Assembly (NCBI GenBank): GCA_022820995.1
Contig: JAJEEM010000032.1
Location: forward strand, 20,234-84,233
From: Gemmatimonadota bacterium
Lineage (GTDB): Bacteria; Gemmatimonadota; Gemmatimonadetes; Palauibacterales; Palauibacteraceae
DNA: 64,000 bases
Direction: 5' to 3'
Position numbers and translations under genes: made by a program. The notes under the pieces are model-generated. The model was not told where the DNA came from, ran no database searches, and saw only the letters and a list, made by a program, of their open reading frames with translations. Below are positions 53,525-62,433 of the stretch, piece after piece (the stretch's first letter is position 1; each line of letters opens with the position of its first letter).

Positions 53525-54769
53525 GTGAGAACCGTCGCGGCCTCGACCTCATCGTGCGCTGCGGTCGTTCTGTCGGGTGCGGCGTTCCTCGCATGTGACG
53601 GGGCCCCCGGCGGCGACGACACTGTCGGCGAAATCGGTGCGCCGATCGAACTGGCGTCAGCGGCCATCGAGGTGCTGGGTACGTCGGAATCCCTCGCGGT
53701 GGTCCGGGATCTCGAAGTCCTGCCCGACGGCTCCGTCTGGGTTCTGAACTCACAGGAGCCGTACTTCATGGGATTCGGCGCGGATGGCGAGGCGCTCGGC
53801 GCTCACGGATCGCCCGGAGGCGGACCGGACGAATTCCCGATGCCCTCGGCTTTCGTCGCGGGAGGTTGGGAGGGCGAGGCGTGGGTCCTGGACCTTCTGC
53901 ACCACGCCCTGATCCGGATCTCGCGACCCGACGCCGACTCGGAGCAGTTCTCTCTCGCGTCCACGTCGGTCCCCCGGGGCAGCGTGCGAAGCGGCATGAG
54001 CATGCTGGATGCCTCGGTGCGGACGGCAAGGCTCGGCCGTGAGATCGTCGTGCCACACTCGACCGCGACGATGCAGGGGGGCGTGCTGCAGTTCCGTTTC
54101 GGGCTGCTGGGCGCCGACCTCATCGCCGTGGATCCGGAGACCGGCGGAACGCGAACCCTCGTGGCGCTCGGCGATGTCCTGGAGGACCCGTCTGGAGACT
54201 TTAGCGCGAGCGAGGGCGGTTTTCCCCTGTGGTACCGGCTGTGGGCCTCCTGCGGCGAGAATCTCGTGCGCGTATACGATCGGGTCACGAACCAGCTGCG
54301 CGGCTTCGACGGCGCTGGCACCGAGGTGGATCCCATCGACCTTCCCCCCGTGCCGTTCACGGAGGTCAGCCCCCGGCAGTTCGCGGGAGCGGTATTCGCG
54401 CTGAGGCAGGCGGAGGTCACCGGGGACGTCGCAGCTCGGCTCACCCGCGAGGACAGCCTGCGCCTCCTGAATCAGATGGCCGACATGGTGCAGGGGGCGC
54501 CGCACGAACTCGCGAGTTACCTGCCCCGCTACGTGGACTTCCGTTGCGACGAGAACGGGACGATATGGCTGCAGCCGCTCGACCTCGATACGGGCGGATT
54601 GAGCGGCGGTCCCCTTTGGCTGCGCATCGAGGCCGATGGCGCCGCCCGCGACGTGCGACTGCCGGAGCGGTTCGACGCGCTTCGCTTCACCGCCTCCCGG
54701 ATCTGGGGCGTGTCCCGCGACGAGTTCGATCGCCCCTCCGTCGCGTCCATCCCGCTCCCGCCGCGCTGA
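53525..54769 (+). CDS. Six-bladed beta-propeller-like lipoprotein
   Basis: The 414-residue product has a lipoprotein signal (FLAC) and propeller-like repeats (VVRDLEVLPDGSVWVLN, then HGSPGGGPDEFPMPSAF). It belongs to the same broad class as proteins at 35497, 36633 and 57989, but with little close identity. GTG 53525 starts 3 nt after the quinone reductase stop, so cotranscription is likely. Function is unknown; ligand binding or a surface structural role is plausible. A PadR gene follows after an operator region. Confidence 0.75.
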   Translation: MRTVAASTSSCAAVVLSGAAFLACDGAPGGDDTVGEIGAPIELASAAIEVLGTSESLAVVRDLEVLPDGSVWVLNSQEPYFMGFGADGEALGAHGSPGGGPDEFPMPSAFVAGGWEGEAWVLDLLHHALIRISRPDADSEQFSLASTSVPRGSVRSGMSMLDASVRTARLGREIVVPHSTATMQGGVLQFRFGLLGADLIAVDPETGGTRTLVALGDVLEDPSGDFSASEGGFPLWYRLWASCGENLVRVYDRVTNQLRGFDGAGTEVDPIDLPPVPFTEVSPRQFAGAVFALRQAEVTGDVAARLTREDSLRLLNQMADMVQGAPHELASYLPRYVDFRCDENGTIWLQPLDLDTGGLSGGPLWLRIEADGAARDVRLPERFDALRFTASRIWGVSRDEFDRPSVASIPLPPR

Positions 54770-54833
54770 AGGAACCCGCGCGACGCTCCTGCGGGAACGT
54801 CCGGCCGAGCGCTTGCACGGAACCATCCGGCCC

Positions 54834-54873
54834 TATACCATGTAGTACAAGGTACATTGCATCTCATGGTATA
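54834..54873. promoter_or_regulatory. Nested dyads, probable PadR operator
   Basis: TATACCATG (54834-54842) and CATGGTATA (54865-54873) are exact inverses. Within them lies ATGTA-N8-TACAT (54840-54857), close to the ATGT/ACAT dyad known for PadR regulators. The region is 26 nt upstream of the PadR start, so autorepression of the PadR-membrane protein operon is likely. Confidence 0.75.
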
Positions 54874-54898
54874 AGATCTCCGGCACAGGGGTCTCCGG

Positions 54899-55240
54899 AT
54901 GAAGAAGCCGGTCTACAAGGAGTTGGTCGCCGCGTCGTCCCGCCCGATGGTGCTCTCCATCCTGGCCGGCGGCGAGACGTACGGCTACGAGATCCTCAAA
55001 CAGGTCCAGTTGCTCTCCGGCGGCGAACTCGAGTGGTCCGACGGGATGCTCTACCCGGTCCTCCACCGGCTCGAGCGTGACGGCCTCATCAAGGGCCGCT
55101 GGCAACTCACCGACGAAGGGCGCCGCCGCAAGTACTACCGGCTGACCGGCCGCGGGAAGCGGCAGCTGGCCACCGACCGCGAGAGTTGGCGCGCCGTGTA
55201 CGGAGCCCTCCAGATGTCATGGGGAGGCAGCCATGTTTGA
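54899..55240 (+). CDS. PadR-family transcriptional regulator
   Basis: A 113-residue winged-helix repressor with PMVLSILAGGETYGYEIL, WSDGMLYPVLHRLERDGLI and RRRKYYRLTGRGKRQL, the typical PadR DNA-binding core. PadR proteins respond to phenolics, drugs or unknown ligands and often control adjacent transporters or membrane proteins. Its stop overlaps the start of the first of four tandem membrane proteins by 8 nt. Nested dyads upstream fit autoregulation. Confidence 0.93.
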   Translation: MKKPVYKELVAASSRPMVLSILAGGETYGYEILKQVQLLSGGELEWSDGMLYPVLHRLERDGLIKGRWQLTDEGRRRKYYRLTGRGKRQLATDRESWRAVYGALQMSWGGSHV

Positions 55241-55868
55241 GCTTGACCGCGAAGTTCGGAACTGGCGGACGCGCGTGGAACGCCGGTCGTCGCTCTCGCC
55301 TCGCGAGCTGGATGAACTCGAAGACCACCTCCGCGCCCTGGTCGATCTGGAACTCGAGTTGGACGCCACACTCGCGCCGCCCGAAGCGTTAGCGATCGCG
55401 CGCGAAACCCTCGGCGAGCCGAGCGCGCTCTCCAAGGAATTCGCCAGGGCCGGCCAGCCCCGATGGAAGCTTCTGCTCGCCGGTGCTTGGGCCCTGTACG
55501 CGGCATCGCTGCTGCTGCCGGTGTTTCGCCTGGAGCTGCTTCCGGCATGGGGCCTCGACGCCTGGATGCCGCGCGGGTACGAATTGCTCGCTGACGGTGC
55601 ACTGCTGCCCTTCAATCTGCCGATGCTCCTGGCCCTTCCTCTCATTTGGCGCATGCGTCGACTAAAGGGCACGTGGCTGGCGGGGATCCTCGGAGTCATC
55701 GGTGCATCGACCCTCGGAATCGGCGTGGCCGATGCGTTGAGGGGGGGAAACATCATGTTGCTTCCCGGCTTTTGGGCGTGGTCCGCCTCGTTCGTGGTCG
55801 CCTCCGTCGCCCTTTGGCTACGCCGACGAGGCTGGGCGTCCGCCCGCCCGAAGAAGAGCCTCGCGTAG
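55233..55868 (+). CDS. Permease-prefix/HAAS-like membrane protein, tandem copy 1
   Basis: The 211-residue protein has an N-terminal soluble domain (ELDREVRNWRTRVERRSSLSPRELDELEDHLR, ~70 residues) typical of the PadR-linked permease prefix/HAAS family, followed by about four membrane helices. In many genomes this prefix precedes an FtsX/MacB permease; here no permease domain follows. It starts inside the PadR gene end. Function is unknown; PadR-HAAS pairs are thought to form membrane sensor modules. Confidence 0.85.
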   Translation: MFELDREVRNWRTRVERRSSLSPRELDELEDHLRALVDLELELDATLAPPEALAIARETLGEPSALSKEFARAGQPRWKLLLAGAWALYAASLLLPVFRLELLPAWGLDAWMPRGYELLADGALLPFNLPMLLALPLIWRMRRLKGTWLAGILGVIGASTLGIGVADALRGGNIMLLPGFWAWSASFVVASVALWLRRRGWASARPKKSLA

Positions 55869-55881
55869 CCCGGCGCACGTC

Positions 55882-56547
55882 GTGTTTGAACTGGACCGGG
55901 AAGTTCGGAACTGGCGGACGAGGGTCGAACGGAGGTCATCGCTCTCGGCACGGGAATTGGATGAACTCGAGGATCACCTCCGCGCCCGCGTCGATCTCGA
56001 GCTTGAGTTGAACCCCGCGCTGGCGGTCGGCGACGCGCTGGCTATCGCGCAGGAAGGACTTGGGCAGACGACGGCAATCTCAAGGGAGTTCGCCAAGGCG
56101 GGGCGCCCCCGGTGGCGACGCCTGCTGCTGGCGGGCTGGGTCCTATACGCCGCGTCGTTTCTCCTCCCGGCCTACGGATATTCCCGCCATGACGCCGAGT
56201 TGACGACTTACGGTTACGAGATCGTCCCCGAGCTGGTTCGGCTTACCGCGAGCGGGCCCGCTTGGGCGGTCGGCGTGCTGTGGCTCCCCAATCTGATCAT
56301 GCTGATGACCCTCCCGGCCTTTCGGCGCCTGCGTCCGTCGCGGCGAGCGTGGACGGCAGGGATCGTCGGGGCGACGGGCGCTGTGCCCCTGAGTCTCGGT
56401 CTTGTCCGTTTCGGCGAGCCCGGCGCCCCGTTTCATTCGGGGATTGGCTTCTGGGTGTGGTGCGCGTCGTTCGTCGTTGTGGCAACCGCCCTGTGGTTCC
56501 GCAGCCGTGTATGGGCCTCCGCGCGGCCGAAGACACGTACAGTCTAG
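55882..56547 (+). CDS. Permease-prefix/HAAS-like membrane protein, tandem copy 2
   Basis: A 221-residue paralog of copy 1 with the same prefix (FELDREVRNWRTRVERRSSLSAR) and about four helices, including WFWVWCASFVVVATALWF-like C-terminal sequence. It shares long identical stretches with copy 3, notably ISREFAKAGRPRWRRLLLAG. GTG 55882 is the start by analogy with copy 1. Recent duplication is evident; all four are likely one transcript. Confidence 0.85.
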   Translation: MFELDREVRNWRTRVERRSSLSARELDELEDHLRARVDLELELNPALAVGDALAIAQEGLGQTTAISREFAKAGRPRWRRLLLAGWVLYAASFLLPAYGYSRHDAELTTYGYEIVPELVRLTASGPAWAVGVLWLPNLIMLMTLPAFRRLRPSRRAWTAGIVGATGAVPLSLGLVRFGEPGAPFHSGIGFWVWCASFVVVATALWFRSRVWASARPKTRTV

Positions 56548-56580
56548 TCGCGGAGCTCGACCGATCCCGTGGGAGCGCTC

Positions 56581-57195
56581 GTGTTTGAACTTGAAGACGA
56601 AATCCGGAACTGGCGGACGAGGGTGGAACGCGGTTCATCGCTCTCGACACAGGAACTGGATGAACTCGAGGACCACCTCCGCGCGCGCGTCAGTCTCGAG
56701 CTTGATCTGAACCCCGCGCTGGCCACCGACGAGGCGATGGCTATCGCGACTGAAGGACTCGGGCAGCCGACGGCGATCTCAAGGGAGTTCGCCAAGGCGG
56801 GGCGGCCCCGGTGGCGGCGCCTCCTGCTGGCGGGCTGGGCGACGTACGCGGTCTCGTTTCTCCTGCCGGCCCTTACCAACCCCTACACGGACGCGACGAT
56901 CTACGGCTACGAGGCCTTCGGCATGCTGTGGTTCCCCAATCTCATCATGCTGGCGACCCTGCCGACGTTCTGGCGCCGGCAATGGGCGCGACGAGCGTGG
57001 ACAGTGTGGGTCTTCGCAGCTACAGGAGCGCTGCCCGTGGGTCTCGGCCTTCTACGGATCGCCAATGGCGGCATGGGGTGGAATCTCGGGCTCGGCTATT
57101 GGATGTGGTGCGCATCGTTCGTCGTTGTGGCAACCGCCTTGTGGTTCCGTGGGCGGGCTTGGGCATCCGCCCGCCCGAAGAAAAGCATCGCGTAG
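56581..57195 (+). CDS. Permease-prefix/HAAS-like membrane protein, tandem copy 3
   Basis: A 204-residue paralog very similar to copy 2 in both prefix and helices. GTG 56581 is preferred because GGGAG lies five bases upstream and the start then aligns with the other copies; GTG 56569 would add four residues. The C-terminal ASFVVVATALWFRGRAWASARPKK matches copy 2 closely, suggesting gene conversion or a recent duplication. Confidence 0.85.
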   Translation: MFELEDEIRNWRTRVERGSSLSTQELDELEDHLRARVSLELDLNPALATDEAMAIATEGLGQPTAISREFAKAGRPRWRRLLLAGWATYAVSFLLPALTNPYTDATIYGYEAFGMLWFPNLIMLATLPTFWRRQWARRAWTVWVFAATGALPVGLGLLRIANGGMGWNLGLGYWMWCASFVVVATALWFRGRAWASARPKKSIA

Positions 57196-57228
57196 TCCCG
57201 GACGCACATGGATACTCGGGAGCCCGGG

Positions 57229-57963
57229 ATGCGTGAACTGGACGCGGAAATCCGCAACTGGCGAAGGCAGCTGAGACGCCGATCGACGCTCTCTTCCCGC
57301 GAACTCGATGAACTCGAGGATCACCTCCGCGCCCGCGTCGATCTGGAGCTTGAGTCGGATGCCTCGCTGGCACCAGCGGAAGCGTACGCGGCTGCCCGCC
57401 GCGCACTCGGTGAACCGGCTGCTCTCCTGCGGGAGTTCTCCCGGGCGGGACAGTCGCGGTGGCAGCGGCTCGTGCTGGCCGGATGGGTGGTCTACGTCAC
57501 GTCGTTTCTCCTCCCCGTCCTGGTCGAGTCGGGGTCGGGACCGGATCCTGCCGGCATCGCCCGGACGACGTATGGCTACCACTTGCTGATCGGCCCCTTC
57601 CAGGAAGGCGAACTCGCGTCGCGGCTTCTGATTCTGCTCACCAACCTCCCGATGCTGCTGACGCTGCCGATCTTCCGACAATCGGATCGCCCTCGCGGAT
57701 CGTGGCGAATCCTCGGGACGGTGGGCGCTCTGACCCTTGCCTTTGGCGTATTCACGCAGGGATGGCCTCCATGGACGACGACCGGCGCCGTGGAGGGTGG
57801 CGTGCATCTCGGTTCCGGCTTCTGGGTATGGTCCATGTCGTTCGTCTGGGTGGCCGCGGCTCTTCTGTTGCGCAAGCGCGAATGGACACACGCGAACCGG
57901 AGGAGGCGGATCAGCGTGGTTCGGAAACCGCAGATCCCCGGCCCCAGTCGTGTTTCGACCTGA
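57229..57963 (+). CDS. Permease-prefix/HAAS-like membrane protein, tandem copy 4
   Basis: The 244-residue last copy is the most diverged: RELDAEIRNWRRQLRRRSTLSSRELDELEDHLRARVDLEL, with a longer loop before the second half of its helices. ATG 57229 has GGGAG six bases upstream; ATG 57208 is possible. Its end abuts the propeller lipoprotein gene. Together the four form a tandem membrane array under one PadR gene. Confidence 0.83.
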   Translation: MRELDAEIRNWRRQLRRRSTLSSRELDELEDHLRARVDLELESDASLAPAEAYAAARRALGEPAALLREFSRAGQSRWQRLVLAGWVVYVTSFLLPVLVESGSGPDPAGIARTTYGYHLLIGPFQEGELASRLLILLTNLPMLLTLPIFRQSDRPRGSWRILGTVGALTLAFGVFTQGWPPWTTTGAVEGGVHLGSGFWVWSMSFVWVAAALLLRKREWTHANRRRRISVVRKPQIPGPSRVST

Positions 57964-57988
57964 AACGGTGCGCACGTTCGGGTCCGGC

Positions 57989-59170
57989 ATGAAGCTGCTC
58001 CTCGCGCGCTACGCCACGGCGGCGATAGTCATCGGCCTGGCGGCCGGGTGCAGCTGGGTGGGTGGTCCGTCGAGCGGAGCCACGCCCGCCCCATCGGCGG
58101 CCCCCGATCTGGAATCGGTGGCTGGTTATCGCGTCCTCCAACCGGGCGCTCTCATCGCAGGATTCCCCGCCGACCCTCTGGACATGCAGTCGGACCTCCT
58201 TGTCGAGAACGGGTGGGATCTCGCCGTCGGCGCCACCGCGGGGGATGGTGGGGATGAGATCTACGTCCTCGACACCTTCGCGAAACATGTTCTGCGTCTC
58301 GACCGGGAGGGGACGCTGCGAGCCGTCATCGGGGGACCCGGCGGTGGCCCCGGCGAGTTTGAACAACCGCATTCGATCGAAACCGATCCCCGCGGCGGTG
58401 TGTGGGTGGCCGATCCCCAGGCCGGCCGGCTCTCGCGGTTCGATCCGGATGGACACCTGCTGGAGGAGTTGCGGATTCCGCCGCTGACGCGGGGCTTCAC
58501 GGTGATGCCCGACGGAGCGGTGCTGTACCGAAGGTTCGAAGGGCCGACAGCTTCGCTTGCGATACAGTCCGGTGACGACGTCGTGGATCTCGCCGGCGAA
58601 CTCCCGCCCGAACTGGCGCCCGATGATGTCTGGACCGTACTGGCGGAGTACGATCTCGAGTTTGCGGTCGTCGCGCGCGACACCGTTGTCGTGTTTCGAA
58701 ACACCGATGTCAGGGCCTACGGGGCGTGGCGCATCGCGCTGGACATCCCGTCGGCCAGGATCGCGGACGTCACGCCGCTCGCCTTTCCGGCCTGGCTCAC
58801 CGAGGCCATCGCCGCAGAGGCCGAAGCGATTGAGCGAGAGTCCCGCGAGGCTGACAACGAAGGCCGCCGGCCCGGCGTGACAAGTTCGGTGATCCCCTTC
58901 TCGCGCGGTGTGCGATCGTCGCCGGATGGTCTATGGGTGACGCCGCATCCCACCGGCCATTTCGCTCTCACGACAACGATCCCTCAGACCGCAGGCGACT
59001 CGGCTATTGTTGTTGCGCGCGTCACGCGAGAATGGGGATCCGATTGTGTCGCGGTGGACTACGCCGTGGTGGGGGAGCGGCTCGTCGTGCTTTGCCTGGA
59101 CCAGGTCCGGGTGTACGAGCTGCTTCCCGGCACGCCCGACCTGCTGCCCTTCTCCGCCGGTCCGATGTGA
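57989..59170 (+). CDS. Beta-propeller lipoprotein
   Basis: A 393-residue lipoprotein (lipobox LAAGC) with NHL-like repeats: DEIYVLDTFAKHVLRLDREG, VIGGPGGGPGEFEQPHSIETDPRGGVWVADPQAGRLSRFDPDG. This GGGPGEFxxP signature is shared by the six-bladed propeller group in this window. ATG 57989 starts 25 nt after the last tandem membrane gene, and its stop overlaps the next membrane protein gene. The role is unknown, but it may be the exported partner of the PadR-controlled array. Confidence 0.78.
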   Translation: MKLLLARYATAAIVIGLAAGCSWVGGPSSGATPAPSAAPDLESVAGYRVLQPGALIAGFPADPLDMQSDLLVENGWDLAVGATAGDGGDEIYVLDTFAKHVLRLDREGTLRAVIGGPGGGPGEFEQPHSIETDPRGGVWVADPQAGRLSRFDPDGHLLEELRIPPLTRGFTVMPDGAVLYRRFEGPTASLAIQSGDDVVDLAGELPPELAPDDVWTVLAEYDLEFAVVARDTVVVFRNTDVRAYGAWRIALDIPSARIADVTPLAFPAWLTEAIAAEAEAIERESREADNEGRRPGVTSSVIPFSRGVRSSPDGLWVTPHPTGHFALTTTIPQTAGDSAIVVARVTREWGSDCVAVDYAVVGERLVVLCLDQVRVYELLPGTPDLLPFSAGPM

Positions 59171-59823
59171 CCCGTCTTCTGTCCCTGTTCGATGCCCTGG
59201 CGGAAGAGCCGGTGTGGAAGCGCCGGCTGATCGCGTACGCTCTCATGAGTGCGTGCCTGTGGGTGGGGGCCGGGCTGGCCCACCATGAGCACGGCATCGC
59301 CGCGCTGGTGTACGTGCCGCCCTTCGCCGTCCCCCTGATGCTTGCCGCGCACGTCGTCGCTGCCCTGGCACGGGAACTCCTTGTCACCACCCCGTACTTC
59401 GTGGGGCTGGCGGGCGTACTCCTGCTGCTGTCGCGACTCACCCCGGGGAGACTGGTGTCGTTCCGACAGTGCTTCAGCCTTACCGTTCACGCCGGGTACA
59501 TCCTGCTCGCCGGCCACGCACTTCGAATCGCCCTCGCCGCGGGTGGCGTGGACTCCTCCGGGGCCATGGCCGTCCTGCTGCCGGATCCCGGCGCGATGTT
59601 CTCGCCGGAGGCCGACGCGACGACGATCGCCTTTTCCGTGTTCCCCGACTCCCCCGCCGACGTTCTCTCGACGGGAGTGTTCGACACCGCCTTCCACGCG
59701 CTCCTCGGCGTCGCCTACTGCCGCATCCGCGGCACGAAGCGCCTGATCGTGGGGGCGGCGTGGGGGGCCGGGTTTTCCCTCCTGGCAGACGTCGTCTGGC
59801 TGCTCCTGCGGATCGGGGGCTGA
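59167..59823 (+). CDS. Integral membrane protein of unknown function
   Basis: The 218-residue product has about five hydrophobic segments, e.g. LIAYALMSACLWVGAGL, FAVPLMLAAHVVAALA, YFVGLAGVLLLL, and a central hydrophilic loop. It weakly recalls Yip1/YIP-like membrane proteins, but I cannot assign a family. GTG 59167 overlaps the stop of the propeller gene by 4 nt, so they are co-translated. It precedes the second DUF1592 cassette by about 105 nt. Confidence 0.6.
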   Translation: MTRLLSLFDALAEEPVWKRRLIAYALMSACLWVGAGLAHHEHGIAALVYVPPFAVPLMLAAHVVAALARELLVTTPYFVGLAGVLLLLSRLTPGRLVSFRQCFSLTVHAGYILLAGHALRIALAAGGVDSSGAMAVLLPDPGAMFSPEADATTIAFSVFPDSPADVLSTGVFDTAFHALLGVAYCRIRGTKRLIVGAAWGAGFSLLADVVWLLLRIGG

Positions 59824-59928
59824 GGGGGCTGCGGCTGGCCGGGCGATCTGCGTCGATGGTACATTTTCCAGTTGGTGTATTCTTGCGCCCCGCGGGGTGC
59901 GACGCGGCTGCCTGGAAAGGCTTCGGCC

Positions 59929-62433
59929 ATGCGAACATCGCTTCTGCTGCTGGTCGCAGCGGGTGTTCTCCCGAGTCCAGCCGTCGGTCAAGAGGCCGAC
60001 GGTGTGCGGCGTGTCGCGCATCCCCCGGCCGGTTGGCCCCAGCCGATCCCGCCGCTGACCGCGCCGACAGCGGCTCCCTCCGTCGACACGCTCTCCGTCG
60101 AAGTCGCGCAGAGTGTCGTCGCCGGGACGTGCATGCGCTGCCACAACCCGCGCCGGGTGAGCGGGGGCATGTCGCTCGAGACCTTCGAGGTGACCTCGGC
60201 CTCCGACAATGCGGTGATCGCGGAGCGGATGGTTCGGAAGCTGCGGGCCGGGATGATGCCGCCCGTCGGCGTGCGCCGGCCGACCCCTGACAGCCTCCGA
60301 ACGCTCGCGGCCGTCCTCGAGTCCCGCCTCGACGCGGCGTGGGAGGCGAACCCGAACCCCGGACGGCGGACCTTCCAGCGCCTGAACCGGGCCGAGTACT
60401 CGCGCTCCATCTACGATCTCCTCGACCTGGACATCGACGCCGGCGACTACCTGCCGCTCGACACGAAGAGCGCGAACTTCGACAACATCGCCGACGTCCA
60501 GTTGCTCTCCCCCACGCTCATGGACGGGTATCTGCGCGCGGCGAGCGAGATCAGCCGGCTCGCGGTCGGCGACCCGGAGGTCACGCCTAGCGAGGCGACG
60601 TTCCGGGTGTCGCGCTGGACCTCCCAGGCGGAGCACGTCGAGGGGACCCCTTACGGGAGCCGCGGTGGTGTGGCAGTAGACCACAACTTCCCGGCCGACG
60701 GAGAGTACGTCTTCCGCGTCTCCTTCCATCACGAGACGACCGGTGCCCTGTTCGGGAACGGGAAGGGCGCCCTGCACACCACCGACGAGCCCGAACGGAT
60801 CGAGATCTCGGTCGACGGCGAGCGGGTCGCGCTCCTCGACATCGATCGCTGGATGCACGTCTCCGATCCCGACGGCGTGAACCTCCGGACGGATCCCGTC
60901 TTCATCGAGGCGGGGCCGCACCGGGTGGCGGCCGCCTTCATCCGCACCTTCGAGGGGCCGTCGCAGGACCTGATGTCTCCGCACGACTGGTCGATCGCGA
61001 GCACGAGCATCACGGACGCGTACGGGTTCACGACGCTGCCGCACCTGCGGGACCTCGCGGTGACGGGGCCCTTCGCCCCGGCGGGGATGTCGTCCACGCC
61101 GAGCCGCGAACGCGTGTTCTCGTGCCGTCCCTCCACGCCCGAGGAGGAGGCCCGGTGCGCGGAAGCAATCCTCTCGCGGCTGGGGACGAGGGCCTACCGC
61201 CGGCCGCTGACGGAGGACAACCTCGCCGCGCTCATGAATCTGTACCGCGCCGGGGCGGGAGCGGGCGGGTTCGAGGAGGGGATCCGGCTCGCGCTGGAGG
61301 GGATTCTCGCCAGCCCGCACTTCGTCTTCCGGTTCGAGGAACGTCCCGCGCGCGAAGCGGATGGGGTGTACGCGCTGGACGACTACGATCTCGCCTCGCG
61401 GCTCTCCTTCTTCCTCTGGGCCACGGGCCCCGACGACGAACTGCTGGAGGTCGCCGCGGAAGGCCGGCTCTCCGATCCGTCGGTGCTCGACGCGCAGGTG
61501 CGCCGCATGCTGGCGGATCCGCGCGCCGAGGCGCTGGCCACGCGTTTCGCGGGACAGTGGTTCCGGCTGCAGGACCTCGAGGGCATGAACCCCGACGTCC
61601 GCCTCTATCCGGACTTCGACCAGCAGCTCAAGGAGGCGATGCACCGCGAGACGGAACTGCTCTTCCACACCCTCGTGCAGGAAGACCGGAGCCTGCTCGA
61701 GTTGCTGACGGCCGACTACACGTTCGTGAACGAGCGCCTGGCGCGGCACTACGGGATTCCCGGTGTGACGGGAACGGATTTCCGCAGGATCGAGATCCTT
61801 GAACCGGAGCGCCGCGGCGTGCTGGGGCACGGGAGCGTCCTCACCCTCACCTCGCACGCGAGCCGAACGTCCCCGGTCCTCCGCGGGAAGTGGGTGATGG
61901 AGGTGCTGCTGGGGACGCCCCCGCCTCCGCCCCCGCCGGATGTCTCCGATCTGGAGGCGACGCCGGAGGCCGAGGAGGGCCGCCTGCTCACGGTGCGGGA
62001 GCGGCTGGAGATGCACCGCGCGAGCCCGGCCTGCCGTTCGTGTCACCGCGTGATCGACCCGATCGGTCTCGCGCTGGAGTACTTCGACGGGACGGGGGCG
62101 CGGCGCATCAAGGACAGCGGGAGCCCGATCGAGGCGCAGGGCGAACTCTACGATGGCACGCCGGTGACGAGCGCGGCGGATCTGCGCGCGGCGCTTCTCG
62201 CCCGGCCGGTGCCGCTCGTGCGCGCGTTCACGGAGAACCTGCTCGCCTACGCGCTGGGCCGGCGGGTCGAGTACTACGACATGCCGACCGTGCGGTCCAT
62301 CGCGCGGCAGGCCGCCGAACAGGACCACCGCATGTCCGCGTTCATCCTCGGCGTGGTCAACAGCCCGGCGTTCCGGCTGAAGGGGACCGAGGCCGTGGTC
62401 GACGACATGCAAGCGGAATCCCGGGAGGACTGA
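59929..62433 (+). CDS. DUF1587/1595/1592/1588/1585 exported c-type heme protein (copy 2)
   Basis: The 834-residue paralog of 7149-9581 has a signal peptide and the same domain order: heme site CMRCH (Cys68), FQRLNRAEYSRSIYDLLDLD, LASRLSFFLWATGPDDEL, TSHASRTSPVLRGKWVMEV with the Pro-rich run, and a second site CRSCH (residue ~702). High residue identity runs along the whole length. ATG 59929 has GGAAAGG upstream. The stop touches the start of the DUF1552 gene (TGATG). It is the first gene of the second cassette. Confidence 0.92.
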   Translation: MRTSLLLLVAAGVLPSPAVGQEADGVRRVAHPPAGWPQPIPPLTAPTAAPSVDTLSVEVAQSVVAGTCMRCHNPRRVSGGMSLETFEVTSASDNAVIAERMVRKLRAGMMPPVGVRRPTPDSLRTLAAVLESRLDAAWEANPNPGRRTFQRLNRAEYSRSIYDLLDLDIDAGDYLPLDTKSANFDNIADVQLLSPTLMDGYLRAASEISRLAVGDPEVTPSEATFRVSRWTSQAEHVEGTPYGSRGGVAVDHNFPADGEYVFRVSFHHETTGALFGNGKGALHTTDEPERIEISVDGERVALLDIDRWMHVSDPDGVNLRTDPVFIEAGPHRVAAAFIRTFEGPSQDLMSPHDWSIASTSITDAYGFTTLPHLRDLAVTGPFAPAGMSSTPSRERVFSCRPSTPEEEARCAEAILSRLGTRAYRRPLTEDNLAALMNLYRAGAGAGGFEEGIRLALEGILASPHFVFRFEERPAREADGVYALDDYDLASRLSFFLWATGPDDELLEVAAEGRLSDPSVLDAQVRRMLADPRAEALATRFAGQWFRLQDLEGMNPDVRLYPDFDQQLKEAMHRETELLFHTLVQEDRSLLELLTADYTFVNERLARHYGIPGVTGTDFRRIEILEPERRGVLGHGSVLTLTSHASRTSPVLRGKWVMEVLLGTPPPPPPPDVSDLEATPEAEEGRLLTVRERLEMHRASPACRSCHRVIDPIGLALEYFDGTGARRIKDSGSPIEAQGELYDGTPVTSAADLRAALLARPVPLVRAFTENLLAYALGRRVEYYDMPTVRSIARQAAEQDHRMSAFILGVVNSPAFRLKGTEAVVDDMQAESRED

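Noticed and set aside
59059..62412. Open frame of more than 1100 codons antisense to the DUF1592 gene
   Set aside because: High-GC antisense artefact; His/Arg/Asp-rich, no domain, while the plus strand carries conserved DUF1592-type sequence.
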